A program made the position numbers and the translations under genes. The notes under the pieces were generated by a model that made no database searches, was not told the origin of the DNA, and saw only the letters and a list, made by a program, of their open reading frames with translations. 64,000 bases of DNA from the NCBI RefSeq assembly GCF_964199755.1, contig NC_133897.1, forward strand, positions 170,304,511-170,368,510, read 5' to 3'. Of this stretch, positions 1-14,200 are shown in pieces. Each line of letters opens with the position of its first letter. Position 1 is the stretch's first letter. Source of the stretch: Larus michahellis. Lineage: Eukaryota; Chordata; Aves; Charadriiformes; Laridae.

Positions 1-345
1 TGAAAAGAGCCTGGCATCATCCTCCCGACACCCACCCTTTCAGTATTTATCAGCATTGATAAGACCCCCCCTCAGTCGTCTTTTTTTACAGATTGAAAAG
101 ACCCAAGCCCCTCAGCCTTTCTTCATAAGAGAGGTGTTCCAGTCCCCTCATCACCTTGGTAGCCCTTTGCTGTCCCCTTTCCAGCAGTTCCCTGTCCTTC
201 TTGAACCGGGGACCCCAGAACTGGACACAGTTCTCCAGATGTGGCCTCACCAAGGCAGAATAGAGGGGGAGGTTGACCTCCCTTGATCTGCTTGCCACAC
301 TCTTCTTGATGTTGTGTTGTATTGTCAAATTGCTAGGTGCTAGAC
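1..345 (-). mobile_element. CR1 LINE, 3' part (truncated by window edge)
   Basis: Minus-strand translation of 86-361 gives the C-terminal end of CR1 reverse transcriptase, with [20 protein letters not shown] followed by the [19 protein letters not shown] block seen in every other CR1 here. The element enters from the left edge of the window, so its 3' UTR is not visible. The right border is approximate. It lies beyond the 3' end of MAPK15. Confidence 0.85.
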
Positions 346-360
346 TATCAGTGGAAGTCA

Positions 361-1344
361 CAACCCTGGATTAAACAGTAGGCTCCCTTTCCCGTGCATG
401 AGAATTGGCATCTTAGGCTCACAAGAGCCAACGTGCTGCACAGAGCACTGCCTATGCGATATGTTCACGCTGTCATTGCCATTACCTGTACCTGAGATAG
501 ACAGGAAATGCCTATTTTATGAATATGCCAGGATAAACCAGGACTTCCCTGTAAGCTGCATTGCCAGCTCCCTAGTATTACCAGACTTAAGTGACCACAA
601 CTGGTACCAGAAGTTAATGTACTATTTTTTTACTTAACTAGACTTTGGTGTTTAGATACTAAAAGATAAAAAGTATATGCTATCAATGACAGTGGTACTC
701 CCATGTTGGAATTTAGTGCCTGAATCCCCTCTGTAACTGTAGTCCCAATGTTCTGGAATAACTATCTTTTATCATAGGTGAAGTAAAATTTCAGGGACAG
801 AGACTTCTTATAAGAACTTCAAGTTAATGAAGAGAATGTATCAAAAATCAGTATTAAAACAGGAATATAGTTTTAAAGTTTACTATAGTCCCACTGTTGC
901 CTGATAACAACTTCATGATGTTTCAGCAATAGTATCTCTTGGAAAATTGCTTTCTGAAAGGAAAGAAGAAATTACCGCATTATTCATTGAAAAAGATACC
1001 CCTGTATTTTTCCCCCTTTCACACACAGCAAACATTGACTGAAAGACAAAGAAATAAAGTATTTATTATTACAATATTACAAATTACATGGTCAGTAAGG
1101 TACTAAATATTGTAGCAGAACTCAATTTAAAATGCTTTTCTACTTGATTTTAATGAAAATAATCCCCATTGATTATGTTAATTTACCCCAGAGGAATCAT
1201 AGAAATTAGAGGAAAACAAAATGAAGGGCTTTAAGATTATCTATGAGGAGTTTAGTTGTCTTGGTCTTCAGAGAACAGATAGTTAGTTACCTGTTCTGCT
1301 CAAAAAAAATATCCACATTTAAGCAATGCACCTGAAACTGCTAA
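361..1344. other. Unassigned AT-rich DNA downstream of MAPK15
   Basis: No ORF with recognisable similarity and no RNA gene was seen. It lies 3' of MAPK15 and may hold the distal part of its 3' UTR, because the nearest canonical minus-strand AATAAA is inside it. Confidence 0.4.
1062..1067 (-). terminator. MAPK15: Candidate polyadenylation signal for MAPK15
   Basis: TTTATT on the plus strand reads AATAAA on the minus strand. It is the first canonical signal I find downstream of the MAPK15 stop at 2023. Using it would give a 3' UTR of about 0.95 kb that includes the CR1 tail at 1345-1632. This is inference only. Confidence 0.25.
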
Positions 1345-1632
1345 AGAATCACAGAATCATAGAATGGGTTGGAAGGGACCTTTAAAGGCCACCCAGTGCC
1401 ACCCCCTGCCCTGGGCAGGGACACCTCCCACCAGCCCAGGTTGCTCCAAGCCCCGTCCAACCTGGCCGTGAACCCCTCCAGGGATGGGGCAGCCACAGCT
1501 TCTCTGGGCAACCTGGGCCAGGGGCTCACCGCCCTCACAGCAAACAATTTCTTCCCAATATCTCATCTAAATCTCCCCTCCTTCCGTTTAAAACTGTTAC
1601 CCCTTTCTTGTCACTACAGGCCTTGGTAAAAA
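1345..1632 (-). mobile_element. CR1 LINE 3' end fragment
   Basis: It begins with the inverted CR1 terminus (AATCATAGAATGGGTTGGAA) and continues through the GGGCAGGGACACCTCCCACC block and the LPREAVAAPSLEGF coding end on the minus strand. It is a 5'-truncated copy, with no RT motifs beyond the last domain. Confidence 0.9.
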
Positions 1633-2022
1633 GTCTCTCTCTGGGGCCCTGAATGTGTCTGAATATGTCTAAGGGCCCTGAATAGTCTGTATATGTCTAA
1701 ACACATTCAAGTGTCAGAATATTGCGGTTTTCTGTAATTTTTTGCAATAATTCAAACTAGGAACATTAACTGACAGTATTAATTGCTTTCATGGTATGGG
1801 AGCAAATAGTGCTGTGCCCTTGTCTGGTAAGACTTGAAGGCAAAGGGATTAGATTCTCCTTCCCATTGTTTTGTCTAGAGGAAAGTAGTACATTGTTCCT
1901 TGCAATGAATAAAGCATTTCCCTGTCAAACGCCTGTTATATTTTGCTCTCACTTGCTATTACTGGCTCAGTTAGGGACTGATGAGATGAGCTGTACTTCA
2001 CCTGGTTAGAACACTTCCATAT

Positions 2023-2226
2023 TCACTGCTCGTGTTGGGAGGACTTTGATATCGGAAGACTCTGCAGTGCAGATTTGCATATGGTTCCATAGGCCTGGGA
2101 GTAACTGCCCATTGATGCTTTCGGATCACCAGCAGCTCCCATATTTGCAGTAATCTGGAACATCTTTTTACTGGGCTTCAGAAGGGGTCGAACATCTTTG
2201 CTGTGAAACTGAATATTTCTTGAATT
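2023..2226 (-). CDS. MAPK15: MAPK15 terminal coding exon
   Basis: The acceptor CACAG precedes [10 protein letters not shown]; the exon runs 67 codons to TGA at 2023-2025. It contains [15 protein letters not shown], a close match to the C-terminal GGYSQAYGTVCHSAL of human MAPK15. A short conserved tail after a fast-evolving linker suggests a functional C-terminal motif. Phase 0 at the acceptor. Confidence 0.85.
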   Translation of the reverse strand, partial: NSRNIQFHSKDVRPLLKPSKKMFQITANMGAAGDPKASMGSYSQAYGTICKSALQSLPISKSSQHEQ

Positions 2227-5200
2227 CTGTGTGAGAAAGAAAAGCCAAGATAGTTAGTAACCTGTAATCAGTCTTTAAAATACAAATAACACAGATTTAG
2301 CTTCAGCTGAGGAGTAGGACAGATCATGAATATTATATGAATAATAAACAAAACATAGTCTGTTTCGTAAGATCAAGAATAGGATGGTGAGAATGGTGTG
2401 AGGGAGAAGAGCTTAAAAATGGGTGTATAAAGAATGAGGTAGTGGCACTGGAGCAAGGTACAACAAATTAATCCTGCACTGCAGCAAAAGTCCAAAGGCC
2501 TGTTTGGCTAGTATCTTGCTTTCAACAGCAGTGAATGCTTTAAATAAATGTACAAAAGACAGATCATCATCATTCCCCAGTATATCCTCCTGGCTCCTGC
2601 CAATCCAATGGCTTGGGGCTTTCTGAGTTGGAAGCTGCATGTGGGTACTGTGATTATCAGCCCCTGTGGGGAAAAGTTAATAATACATTAATACATTACA
2701 GTACTTAATACATTTGACTCTCCAGTTCAAGAGGAGAGCTGTTTCACTGCAACTTATGCTTTGTGAACCTCTAGTTAACTGAAAGGCAAGAGTTTCCACT
2801 CACTATTATGGCACTGGCTGCTGTCAACCCAGCCATTGTAGGAGCGTTTCCCAGTCAAATGGCTGAGAACAGGAGTTTCATGAGCCTGATAGGATATTGG
2901 AAATGAATGCAGACTGAATGCAGAGCAAACTGGACTGTCTGAACTTTTCAGGTCCTGCTGAGGCTAAATGAGAAAGACGGAAAAGTTAACATTCACTTAA
3001 CATAAGATCAGCCACAACGCTGATGATCTATTGTGATAGAAATCACAATAACCTGTCTCTGACACTAGTTAGTATTAGCCTTCCTTTCAGGGAACAAATA
3101 TAAAGCACAGGGCATGTGTAGGGTGATCTTCTCCCTATTATGCTCTTCCAGTAGCAGAAAGTTGTCACAATTACCTAAAGATTCTTCAAAACACATTGTT
3201 CATATGTACAGCTGCACATGTGGCAATCTCCACAATCTCATATTGTGGAATAAATGCTTCCACATTTGCTCCACACTTGTGGAATGAATAGTTCCTTTCA
3301 CTCTCAAAACATTCCAAAGCAGAGAAATGGAAAGATGGGTTGCAAGTGTGCATGTGGACATACTTGGAAGTTACTGGCAATCATGCCAGTTATTTTAGCA
3401 GTTACTCATACGGATTTTCATATCAATCACAACAGTAAGAAGAGATTCAGTAGGAATAAGCTTGACTCTTTAACAGTGCCTGAAGTTTGCTTCTAGCTTG
3501 AAATGGTTCAGATCATTCAGAGCTGTGTTCAAAGAAATAATTTGCTTTAAGGTAAATGTGATATTGCATGCTGACACAAAGCAGGTGATCCCACTCAACT
3601 CATCTTTGATAGTGGTGTCCGTCAGAAGTCCCTTCACACAACTGTGCTTAGCATACATTTTGAATGTTTTGAATGCTCCAGCACATAGACACTCAAATAT
3701 TCTTTTGTGGGGATGTGAGAAAGTCCCATGACAAACGAGTCAATCTTTAGTGGCACAAAAAAGGTAATCTGTGGCACCTCCTTCCACATTCTTCCTCTGC
3801 CATAAGCTTCCTCTGGCCACCTAGTGTTGGCTAGACTCTCCTTGACCTAATGAGAGACAAACAGCTCAGGAAAAAGAAAAAGCAGAGGCAAGGAGATCAT
3901 TTAAGAACCCGATGAGAATAAGAACTTTTACAAGGAAGCATGACCAACAACAAGGGAGTGGGAGGAGCAGAGAGGACAGAACTGAAACCTTCATGGTTCA
4001 GCAACAGCAATCCATTACGTTGGTTCCAGAGGAAGTGAGAACTCTCCAGCTAAGTGTGGAATACCCAACAGTCTCAATTTGGTTAAAAAAGAACGTGCTG
4101 CCTTTGGACAGGACAAGCCATCATTGAAGATAGTGTAAAAGCAACTGATCTGTGATTCTCGAAGTCAAAGGGAATTTTTGGTGCTGCTGACAATCTGAGC
4201 AATGTGATAATCTAAAATGGTGTTCAAATGCTCACTTGTCTGAAGTGATAAAACCAAAAGTAGAATGGAATCCAAAATTAGCCTGTCCTCTAGAAAAAGA
4301 GCAGTGGAAAAAACATCATATATCTCAGCATGTCTCAAAAGACATTGCATTAAAAACTCAAAATGGGAAAAAGAAGTAGAGGCAAAGAATCTGCAGATAT
4401 ATTTTTACTTTATATTATTTCTTTTTTTATTACTGTTAGCTGACATATATGATCCATTACAACTAATCTTTGTGAAAAAAATAGTGCTAATGAGGCAGAG
4501 ACCTAGATTTACAGAAGGTCTGTGTTACTTCATGTTCTCTGAAGTACCTAATTCCCATACTTAAATTCAACAGTCATTCACAGAACTCCTGCATAAACCT
4601 ATAGGTACCAAAATACTCTTGCTGCTCAAGACACAGGTGATAGGGTTTTTTAAACACTGGGGTTAGACTTAAAACTCCAGGAGAAAGTTAGTGTTTATAA
4701 ACCTAGACTAGCTGAAGATCAGCATTACATATGCCGGAGATGTAAGGTTTAAGCCACGTCTGTGCCCTTGGCATTTCCTGGTGATTGCTATAGATTGTCT
4801 TCCTCTCAACACTCGGCCTCATGCACAGGACTTAACTCAGGGTTGTAAACTTAATTAGTAGACAAAACACCTGAAATGTAGGTATTGCAACACTGAAGAC
4901 TGCAATATGCAAGTTCCTGTATGAATCTACCCCCTATTAGAGGCAAGTTATGTCTAGTTATTTCCCCTACGAGAAGAACCTCTTCAGTTAGCACGCTCTC
5001 CAGCTCTCTAGTGAAGGGAACATACTCTGCACAAGCCAACTGTCCTAGCAAAATAGGTTACTGGTACCATTTGACTGAAGCTACATACAAGCAACAAAAC
5101 TGCAGTGTGTATCTTTGGCATAAGTAATTTTAACTGATAAAAATTTATTAATTCAGTCACTTCCGGAGCAGTATGTCTTGCCTCTCATTTAAGTGTCTTT

Positions 5201-8200
5201 ACAAAGTTGCAAATTAAGATATTTTGTGTCTATATAATTTTGGTCCATGAAAAGTTAAGGGTTTGTTTGGTATTTTTTTGGTAGGACTGCTACTCACATT
5301 ATAAAGGTTCTGTACACTTGTAGGAGGCAGCCGAGCATTTGCATTTGCCCATGTGATTTGTCTCCCCGGTTTCTTATTGTTGGAAATTCTGGCCTGTTGA
5401 GAAGGTGGTGCAGGACAGTTCCTGATCACAGCACCAGAATTTGCATTACCTGCAGAAGAAAAAACATGAGAGAAAGGAAAATCATGAGGACACGGAACAC
5501 ACTGAATGAGACATAGACAGAACATAAAAATTGAGTCCGCCTCTGCCACCTCGCTTCATCTCACAAACAGAACAAAAATATTCAGAATAAAATTAGAATG
5601 TAGTAGCAAACAAAACTAGTTCAAAAGGGCATGGGAAAAGATAACAGCAGTATAGAAGCAAAGACAAAACAGAAAGGAACATAGGGTCAAGACTGAGGCA
5701 GGAAAGGGCCAAAAAGAATGTCATACACTCAAAACTCATTCAACAGTCTTTTGCTCTTATGTCATTTTCCTCCCACACTTTCACCTTCTCATTTTGCCAT
5801 GTAAATTTCCAATTTCCCTTATTTATTTTTCCCCACTCAATCTGTTCCCTTCTTTCTTCCCCAGAATAGTGCCTTGCGGTGGATTACATCCCACTGTAGG
5901 AGTGTAGTACCTACTTTGAACAGTAGTGTGTGTTATGGGATTATATATCACATGGATCTTTGGTCTCTGACATAAATCTTCACTCCGGCTGGATACTTCT
6001 GGCTGGACACTAGTTGTAGTTCCAGCGTGCACATGCGAAGTTTTTAGAAGAGGTGGTGTTGGTTCTCTCTGGTCTTTCCTGGTAGGTAAAGTCACAGAAC
6101 TGGAATTTGGAAGAAGTGGCTTAGATTCAGACTGACTTAGGTGAATGCCTTCTCTCTGCACTTGCTCCTTTGGATGTCTATTTAATTTTTTTTCAAGGAT
6201 CATCTACAGAAAGGAGAAGCTGATTAGACTTAACACAGCTACACAGCAGAGCAGAGGAACAAAACGCAGAAACAAAGATAAAGACTTAAAAATAACTGCA
6301 ATTTATTTCCCAGGATAGGTAACAAGTATAATTTTAAAATTAATTTAGGGTTAGAAAGAAGATAGTAGTAATATTCTCAATGGAAAGAAAGAATAGGATC
6401 ACACAGGAGTTATTATGGGATGTTTAGGTTAGAAACCAAAAGCAGGAAGAGAGAGGGGTTTAGGTGATTTGGGGAGGAAAGAGTGTGGGAAATAGTGGGT
6501 AGAGGTATAAAACAGACAGTTGTGTGTCAACAGCTGGCTGGTCAATATGCTCGTCTGGCCATGCCCTGCATCTGATCAATGCAGTTTGCTCTATGTTCTT
6601 ATTAAATTCCTTTCTCTTTGCTGGAAGAGAGACTGTCTATTCTGTCTGTGTGTGTGTGGATGCAGGTGTGAGTGCCAGTAACTGGAGTCAGATCACAGCT
6701 CAGAGGGCCTGTGTGTCCATGGTGCCAGCAACTGAAGAGAGTGCAGGTGTGCGAGTGAGCCCCTGATTCCAGCAAAGACCAAGTCAGACTAGTCGGTGAA
6801 CAGTTCAAGTGGCCCAGGCATCTCTAAGGGCCAGCTCTGGGTGTGAGAGCACTTGTGTATTTCTAGGGGTGAGCGCACTGCGGGTGGGGTGCTGAGGTCA
6901 GCTAAGGGACCTGGAAAGTCCTGGCCAGCTGTTTGTCTGCATGGTCTGTACCAGCAACTGGAGCAGGGCTGCAGCCTTGGCGGCCTGTCTATCCACGTGC
7001 CAACAACTGAGGAGGTGGGGACCCAAGGGACAGCTACTGGGCAGACTGAGTGCCTGAGACCAGCTGCTGCAGGGATCCACCTCGTATGTATGTATATATA
7101 TATATTCTCATGAATGGACATCCATCTTGCTCAGCCAGAGAAGGGAGCAGGATGAGGCTGTTGGTGCTGTCTATGTTTGTGAGAGTGCTCTGAGTGCCTG
7201 TTTGTGATCCATGTGGCCAGCCATGTATACATTATATATGTATATATGTAGTGTGTATGTGTTTTCTATGTGTGTGTGCCCACTGAGAATACAACTTCGT
7301 ACTGGCTGGACCTGGGGACATGGAGTGGCAGCAGTCTCACCTCTCTTGGACTGTTGGATCCAGCATATTTTCCTCTAACACAGTCTTTCTCATACATTAT
7401 GCTTTACAGGCTTTTCTTTTTCCAGTGGGAATCTGGACTTAGAGACCTCTCAAAAATTATGACAGTATAGAACTTACTAATAAGAAACACCAAGATGTAA
7501 CTGTAAGCATGTATAGAAAGCCTAGGGGAATGCAAATAGAAGAAAATGACAGAACTCAATAAGTGTATGCAAGAATGGCAGGTTATCTGGAGGACTGGGA
7601 TTTTGGAAAATAGGGTAAGAGAAAGTACCTCATATAGTTTATTTCGATATTCTGCCACAGACAGCTGGATATCATCACCTAAAGGAAGAATCACATCATA
7701 ATCCAGAGAGGGCTCCCTGGCAGGACAGTGAAACCTAAGATGATGATAACACATAATGCAATTCACTAAGACTAAAACCAGCATCACAGATTAATATAAT
7801 GTTAAAAAGGATTATTAAATCATCTAGTGTGACCTCTAGTGGAAACTGGGGTAGAGAAAATTAAGAATTAGCTTTGTCTTTTTTTTTTTTCTGTCATGGA
7901 CGTAAAGAAAACTTGTGCCAAAAGCAGGTCTATAACATCTCAAGGGAAATTGCACATTGGTGTTATGCTCACCTTTTCACATAAGGATGCTGCAAAGCCT
8001 CCTCTGCTGTGAGTCGTTTATCAGGGTTAAATACTAAAAGTTTCTTCAGAAGATCCAAGGCAGGCAATGGAGTAGAGGATGGTAAAATCTCCTCAAATGT
8101 TACTCGCTGCCTAGAAGTGAGAAAACAACGATATAAACTCCCAGTGTCTGTGAAGTTCTGGGAATCACATCAAAGTGACACCTGATTCCAGAGTTCACTC

Positions 8201-11200
8201 ACAAATAGTGTGTCATAATCAAACCTAACCCTTTGATTAGGTTTGAATGCCTCCCTCCTAGCGCTAGGAATCTACATGAAGTTCCTAACTTGCAAGTCTA
8301 GTCCTTCTCTTGTTTCAGTGGAAAGAGTGAGAGATATCAGACACAAGTGAATAATAACTCCTCTGGACAATGAGTCCTTCTTTTGTTCTTTTGACAATGC
8401 AGGAAGCCCAGACTCCTAATTTGGATGTTTCAGTTGAACTGTTAAAGATATCACAAATCCAGCCCTTAAACCACAGAAATATATTCCTGTATAATTTCCA
8501 ATGAGAAGACAAAGTTTAAAAATCTGGTTTTGCATTTTGAAATCCGAAAGATAATAATTAACATAATAAACATGAAAATATCTAATACATTTGAAAAATC
8601 AGTTTTAAAACACAATTTTTACTTATATTTTAAATAATTTTGCCACTCCATGACAACATTCTTTTAGTTTAGAAAAGTGATCCACTACTGTGTTGTCCCA
8701 AGAACACAGCATTTGGACTGAGTGGCTCAGAAAAAGTATTCAGTTTTGAATACTTGTTTCACTTGTTCTTTTACCTAGCCAGAGCCATCCAGCAGAACTT
8801 AGCCACTTGACTTTCACATTTTGGGGGGGGGGGGGGGGGGGGGTGTGGAGAAGATAACATCCGAAGAGAAGGGCTGTCAAATAAATGCCAGCAATGAATG
8901 GAGTTCCAATTGCTTTTCACTACTCAGAGAAGGGTTATAGAAATGAGAGAGCTCTTCTCAGAGGCGCTGGGGTGGGTTGATCTCGGCTGGCAGCTAAGCC
9001 CCCACCCACTTGCTTACTCACTACCCCCTGCTGCTGCTCTTACATGCAGCAATCCTACTAGCCAAAGCGTAGCTAGAGCTCAACATAGCTACAGCTGTTA
9101 AGGATAACAAAAAATGTTTCTATAAATTCATTAACAACAAAAGGAGGATTAGGGAAAATCTCCCTCCCTTATTCGATGCAGAGGGAAACACAGTCACGAA
9201 GGCTGAGGAAAAGGCTGAGGTGCTCACTGCCTACTTTGCCTCAGTCTTTAGCAGTGAAACTAACTGTTCCCTGGGCACCCAGCCTCGTGAGCTAGGGGAC
9301 AGGGAGGGGAAGCTGAATGAGGTCATCGCAATGAAAGAGGAAGTGATCTACGACCTGCTACGCCGCTTGGATGCGCACAAGTCTATGGGACCGGATGGGT
9401 TATATCCAAGAGTGCTGAAAGAGTTGGCAGACGTGCTCGCCAAGCCACTTTCCATGATCTACCTGAAGTCATGGCTAACTGGGGAGGTCCCAATGGACTG
9501 CAGGGTAGCAAATGTAGCGCCCATCTACAAAAAAGGCAGAAAGGAGGATCTGGGAAACTATAGGCCTGTCAGTCTGACCTCGGTAGCAGGGAAGGTGATG
9601 GAGCACATCATCTTGAGTGCCATTACAAGTCATATAATGGACAAGCAGGGGATCAGGCCTAGTCAGCATGGGTTTATGAAAGGCAGGTCCTGCCTGACGA
9701 ACCTGATCTCCTTCTATGACAAGATGACCCAATTATTGGATAAGGGAAAGGCTGTGGACATTGTCTACCTAGGCTTTCAAAAAGCATTTGATACTGTCCC
9801 CCATAGAATTCTCATGGAAAAACTGGCGGCTCACGGCCTGGATGAGCATACGATCTGCTGGATCAAGCACTGGCTGGATGGGTGGTCCCAAAGAGTGGTG
9901 GTCAATGGAGTTAACTCCAGCTGGCGGCCGGTCACAAGTGGTGTCCCTCAGGGCTCAGTGTTGGGACCATTTCTGTTTAACGTCTTTATTGATGACCTTG
10001 ATAAGGACATAGAGTGTATCATCAGCAAGTTTGCAGATGACACGAAGCTAAGCGGGAGTGTTGATCTACATGAGGATAGGGAGGCTCTACAGAGAGACTT
10101 GGGTAGATTGAACCGATGGGCCAATGCTAACGGTACGAGCTTCAACAAGGCCAAGTGCTGGGTCCTGCACTTGGGCCACAACAACCCCATGCATCGCTAC
10201 AGGTTTGGGGAAGTGTGGCTGGAGAGCTGCCTGGCAGAAAAGGACCTGGGGGTTCTAATTGACAAGCGGCCAAACATGAGCCAGCAGTGTGCCCAGGCGG
10301 CCGAGAAAGCCAATGCCATCCTGGCTTGTATTAGAAATAGTGTGACCAGCAGAAGGAGGGAGGCAATTGTCCCCCTGTACTCAGCACTGGTGAGGCCACA
10401 CCTTGAGTATTGTGTCCAGTTCTGAGCACCTCAATATGAGAGAGATCTCGAGGTGCTGGAGCGAGCGCAGAGGAGGGCAACGAAGCTGGTGAAGGGCCTG
10501 GAGAATAAATCTGATGAGGAGGGATTGAAGGAGCTGGGACTGTTTAGTTTGAGGAAGAGGAGGCTGAGGGGAGGCCTCATCACTCTCTACAACTACTTGA
10601 AAGGACATTGTAGAGAGGTTGGTGCTGGTCTCTTCTCGCAGGTCATTAGCGATAGAACAAGAGGGAATGGGTTCAAGCTGCAGCAGGGTAGGTTTAGGCT
10701 GGACATTAGGAAAAAATTCTTCACAGAAAGAGTGGTTAGACACTGGAATAGGCTGCCCAGGGAGGTGGTGGAGTCACCATCCCTGAATGTGTTTAAGACT
10801 CGTTTAGATGTGGTGTTAAGTGATATGGTGTAAGGGAGAACTTTGTAGAGTGGAGTTGATGGTTGGACTCGATAATCCCAAGGGTCTTTTCCAACCTAAA
10901 TGATTCTATGATTCTACTACAGAGGGATTTGCTAAGAGGCTGGGCAAGCCAGACATCTGTTTAAGCCTCTCTATATCCATGGCAGCTACAGCAAAAGCTC
11001 TTTTCATAGAATCTTAGAATGGTTTCGGTTGGAAAGGACCTTAAAGATCATCAAGTTCCAACCCCCCTGCCATGGGCAGGGACACCTCCCACTAGACCAG
11101 GTTGCTCAAAGCCTTCCCCTAGAGGCAGGTGAATCTGCACAGAGCAGAAACCATTTCCACCGGTGAACTTCACTGGAAGGTAAACTTCAGGGCAACTTTG

Positions 11201-14200
11201 TCAACATCATACAGTAGGTTGTTGACTTCTGAGACACATTGAATATACAAGGCTTACCGGGAACTCATGCGGTTAATAACTGAGGCCCTGTAATCTGATT
11301 GCATAGCCAAAATATCTGCAATAATGAAAACATACTGTTAATGCCAAGATTAGGATTACCAGAGCTACACAGTTTACGAAGGCAAGCAAATACTTGATAT
11401 TAACATCGGAAATTATCCTAATAAAACTCAATGGAATATTTACTTACAAATTTTCTAAACTGATTTTCTCAATTCCTATACATTCTATCATAGATTTTAT
11501 AAACTTGCACTCATATTCACATACAGAGAAGCACCAAGATATCTGAGGCCAAACGATCTGACCAGGATTACTTGTGTGGGACACAGAGAACAAGGGATAC
11601 CAGCTATTGACTTCCTCATTGCATTTGCTGGGGTTCTTTTTGATTGGTGATGTGAACTGTTTTATGAACATATCTGTCATACTGTCAGTCAACAGTTGCT
11701 ATGGAATGTTTTTTTTGCTTCAGAATCTTGCTTCTTTGGTCCCCATAAATCCTACACAAAGTTGCTGCTCATAGGCTGGTTTTCCTTGTTTGCAATAGTG
11801 CTTTGAACAAGTGTTTGTTTTGACTTGTTTGGCTAAAAGAAAAAGAAATTGTGCCTGTGATATGCTGCAACCTTGCAGCCACTGTCCTGTGGTAAGGATA
11901 CAGGACCTTCTGCTAATGAGTCATTTGTCCAGTGGTCTTGTCTTAGAGTGCAGACCTTCTCGTTATGACATTATCAACACATTCTTCAATTGTACTGCTG
12001 GGAATGGGATAGCATTTTTTGTTTTCAGTGATGGCTATTCTTCTAACTCCCGTTTTGGCATTTTCACACACACATTTCCATTTGTATTTCATTCACAGCA
12101 ACCAAATCTCTAATAAAAACTATAAATAAATTTAAACTTGAACAGAATTCTCCAAAACTGTGATGTCCACAAATTGAAGGTAGTTATTTTACTAAAAACT
12201 ATTTGCTAAATCAGTTAGAACATATCAACATGTTGTAAAAGTTCATAAAGCGTATGAGTTCCAGTGTTAGACTGGAACTCACAGAAGACATACATAATAA
12301 TAATAATAATAATCCCTTTTGTATTAATATATATTCACTCCAGCTTTCACTTCTGTGTTTAGATTTCCAGACCAAAAAGTCCAATTTACCTTTACTATGC
12401 AAGTCCCACTGAAGTACGATACTCCGTTTTAAATTGTTATGCTCCTATAAACGTCAAAATGTTTTGAAGGCCCGGGTCTTGCTTCTCATTTAATCAAGTA
12501 TGAGCTTATTTTCCTCTAACACTAAAATTTCACAATTAGGTCTTTAATTTCCTTGGAAAGATGTTAGAACAACTCACAAGAGATAGCTTCTTCCCTGATC
12601 CATCTGGGCTGCTTTTTTTCACTCTTTTAATCTCTTCTCTAAATACCTTTCCCTGTAGAAGAGTCCTACCTTCTGGGGATGGGGCAGGAATGACCCTCAG
12701 GATCTGCTCTATTTGATTCACTGTTGATGTTCCAGGAAAAAGAGGCTTCCCAAGTAGCAGCTCTCCCAGAATACAGCCAATGCTCCACATGTCTACACCT
12801 TTAGTGTAACTACAAGTAAGAACAGAACTCTAACAGAGTTAGGACTAAATCAAGCCCATATTTTTCTGTACCTGATATTCACATCATCTACATTAGCTTA
12901 TTTTGCTAGAAAAACAAGCTTGATGACTCCTTGAATATGAATGCTCACAGGTTTTAACTAAAACGTGAATGAGATTCAGGAATCATGAAACTGGCAAGCA
13001 TAAAACAGAAAGGAGATTTATCCTACTAAAAGTCTACTCTGGGAAACCATAAAAGGAAATATATTAAACATAAATTCCAGGACAAGGTAATATATACTTT
13101 TCATATGACCAACAGTGAAGACAGAAGTTGCTGCTTGGAAACAACTGACTTTTCATGGCATAATGTATCTAGAAACTAGTTACAATTACTTAAGCAAAGT
13201 AAATGCCAAACAATGGGTGAATGACAGTTTGCAAAACATACACATTTCAAATTTAGGATACTAACCCAAATTATACTTATTTTCTTTTCTGATCACTAAG
13301 ATTTTGTATATTTAATGCAGAAAAAGGACTAAGCCTGACTAACAGGCAGCTGATTTAACATTTGATTACAGAATATTTTTTGAAGGTCTACAAAAAAAAC
13401 TCTCCTTAAATTTGGAAAAGAGGACTAAGGTACTCAATCAAATTTTGTTGACTCCCCCCCAGATTTATGGGGAGAAAGAATAAGTCTAGTGGGAGAAAAA
13501 AATGACAAACAGACGAGCTGATAATGTGTGTAAATGGACAATCTAAGAAGCCAGGAAGGAAATGTACATGTAATGAGAGATTTTTATGTTGCAGAACTGA
13601 AGTTTAAATGCATATTGAGAAAATGGACTGCTGACATGACATGGCATCTAGTGACATCGACAGTTAAAAGATGTAAGACTTTTAAACAATACATTTTCCA
13701 AGTGGTGAAGAAATTACAGAATCCCATCCCTCCACTCATATTAAGGAGTTACCTCCGAGAGGAAAGCAAGATCTCAGGGGCTCGGTACCAGCGTGTTGCC
13801 ACATATTCCGTTAGAGGAGGGTTACCTTGGTCCTCATTCATCTGACATAAAGAACGGGCCAGCCCAAAATCACAAAGTTTAACAAAGCAGTCTGCATCCA
13901 GCAAGATATTTGAAGGCTGAATTGAACAAAGGAAAATTAATAAGCGTTTTACTCTCTGAATGGCAGAAGATTGTGATCAAAGTTCTTTTACTAGTCTCAT
14001 TCTTTTCATACATTTCCATTTAGTGTTTAACAGAAAACTTGAGTGAAGGATAAAGACTATGACTAAGAAATATACCTTCTGATCTCTGTGAATAACATTT
14101 CCTGAGTGGATGAATTTAGTTGCCTTCAGGAGCTGATAGAGAATGTAACACTTGTGGATATCTTTCAGCAAATTCCCCTTCTTAATCACAGCATGTAAAT

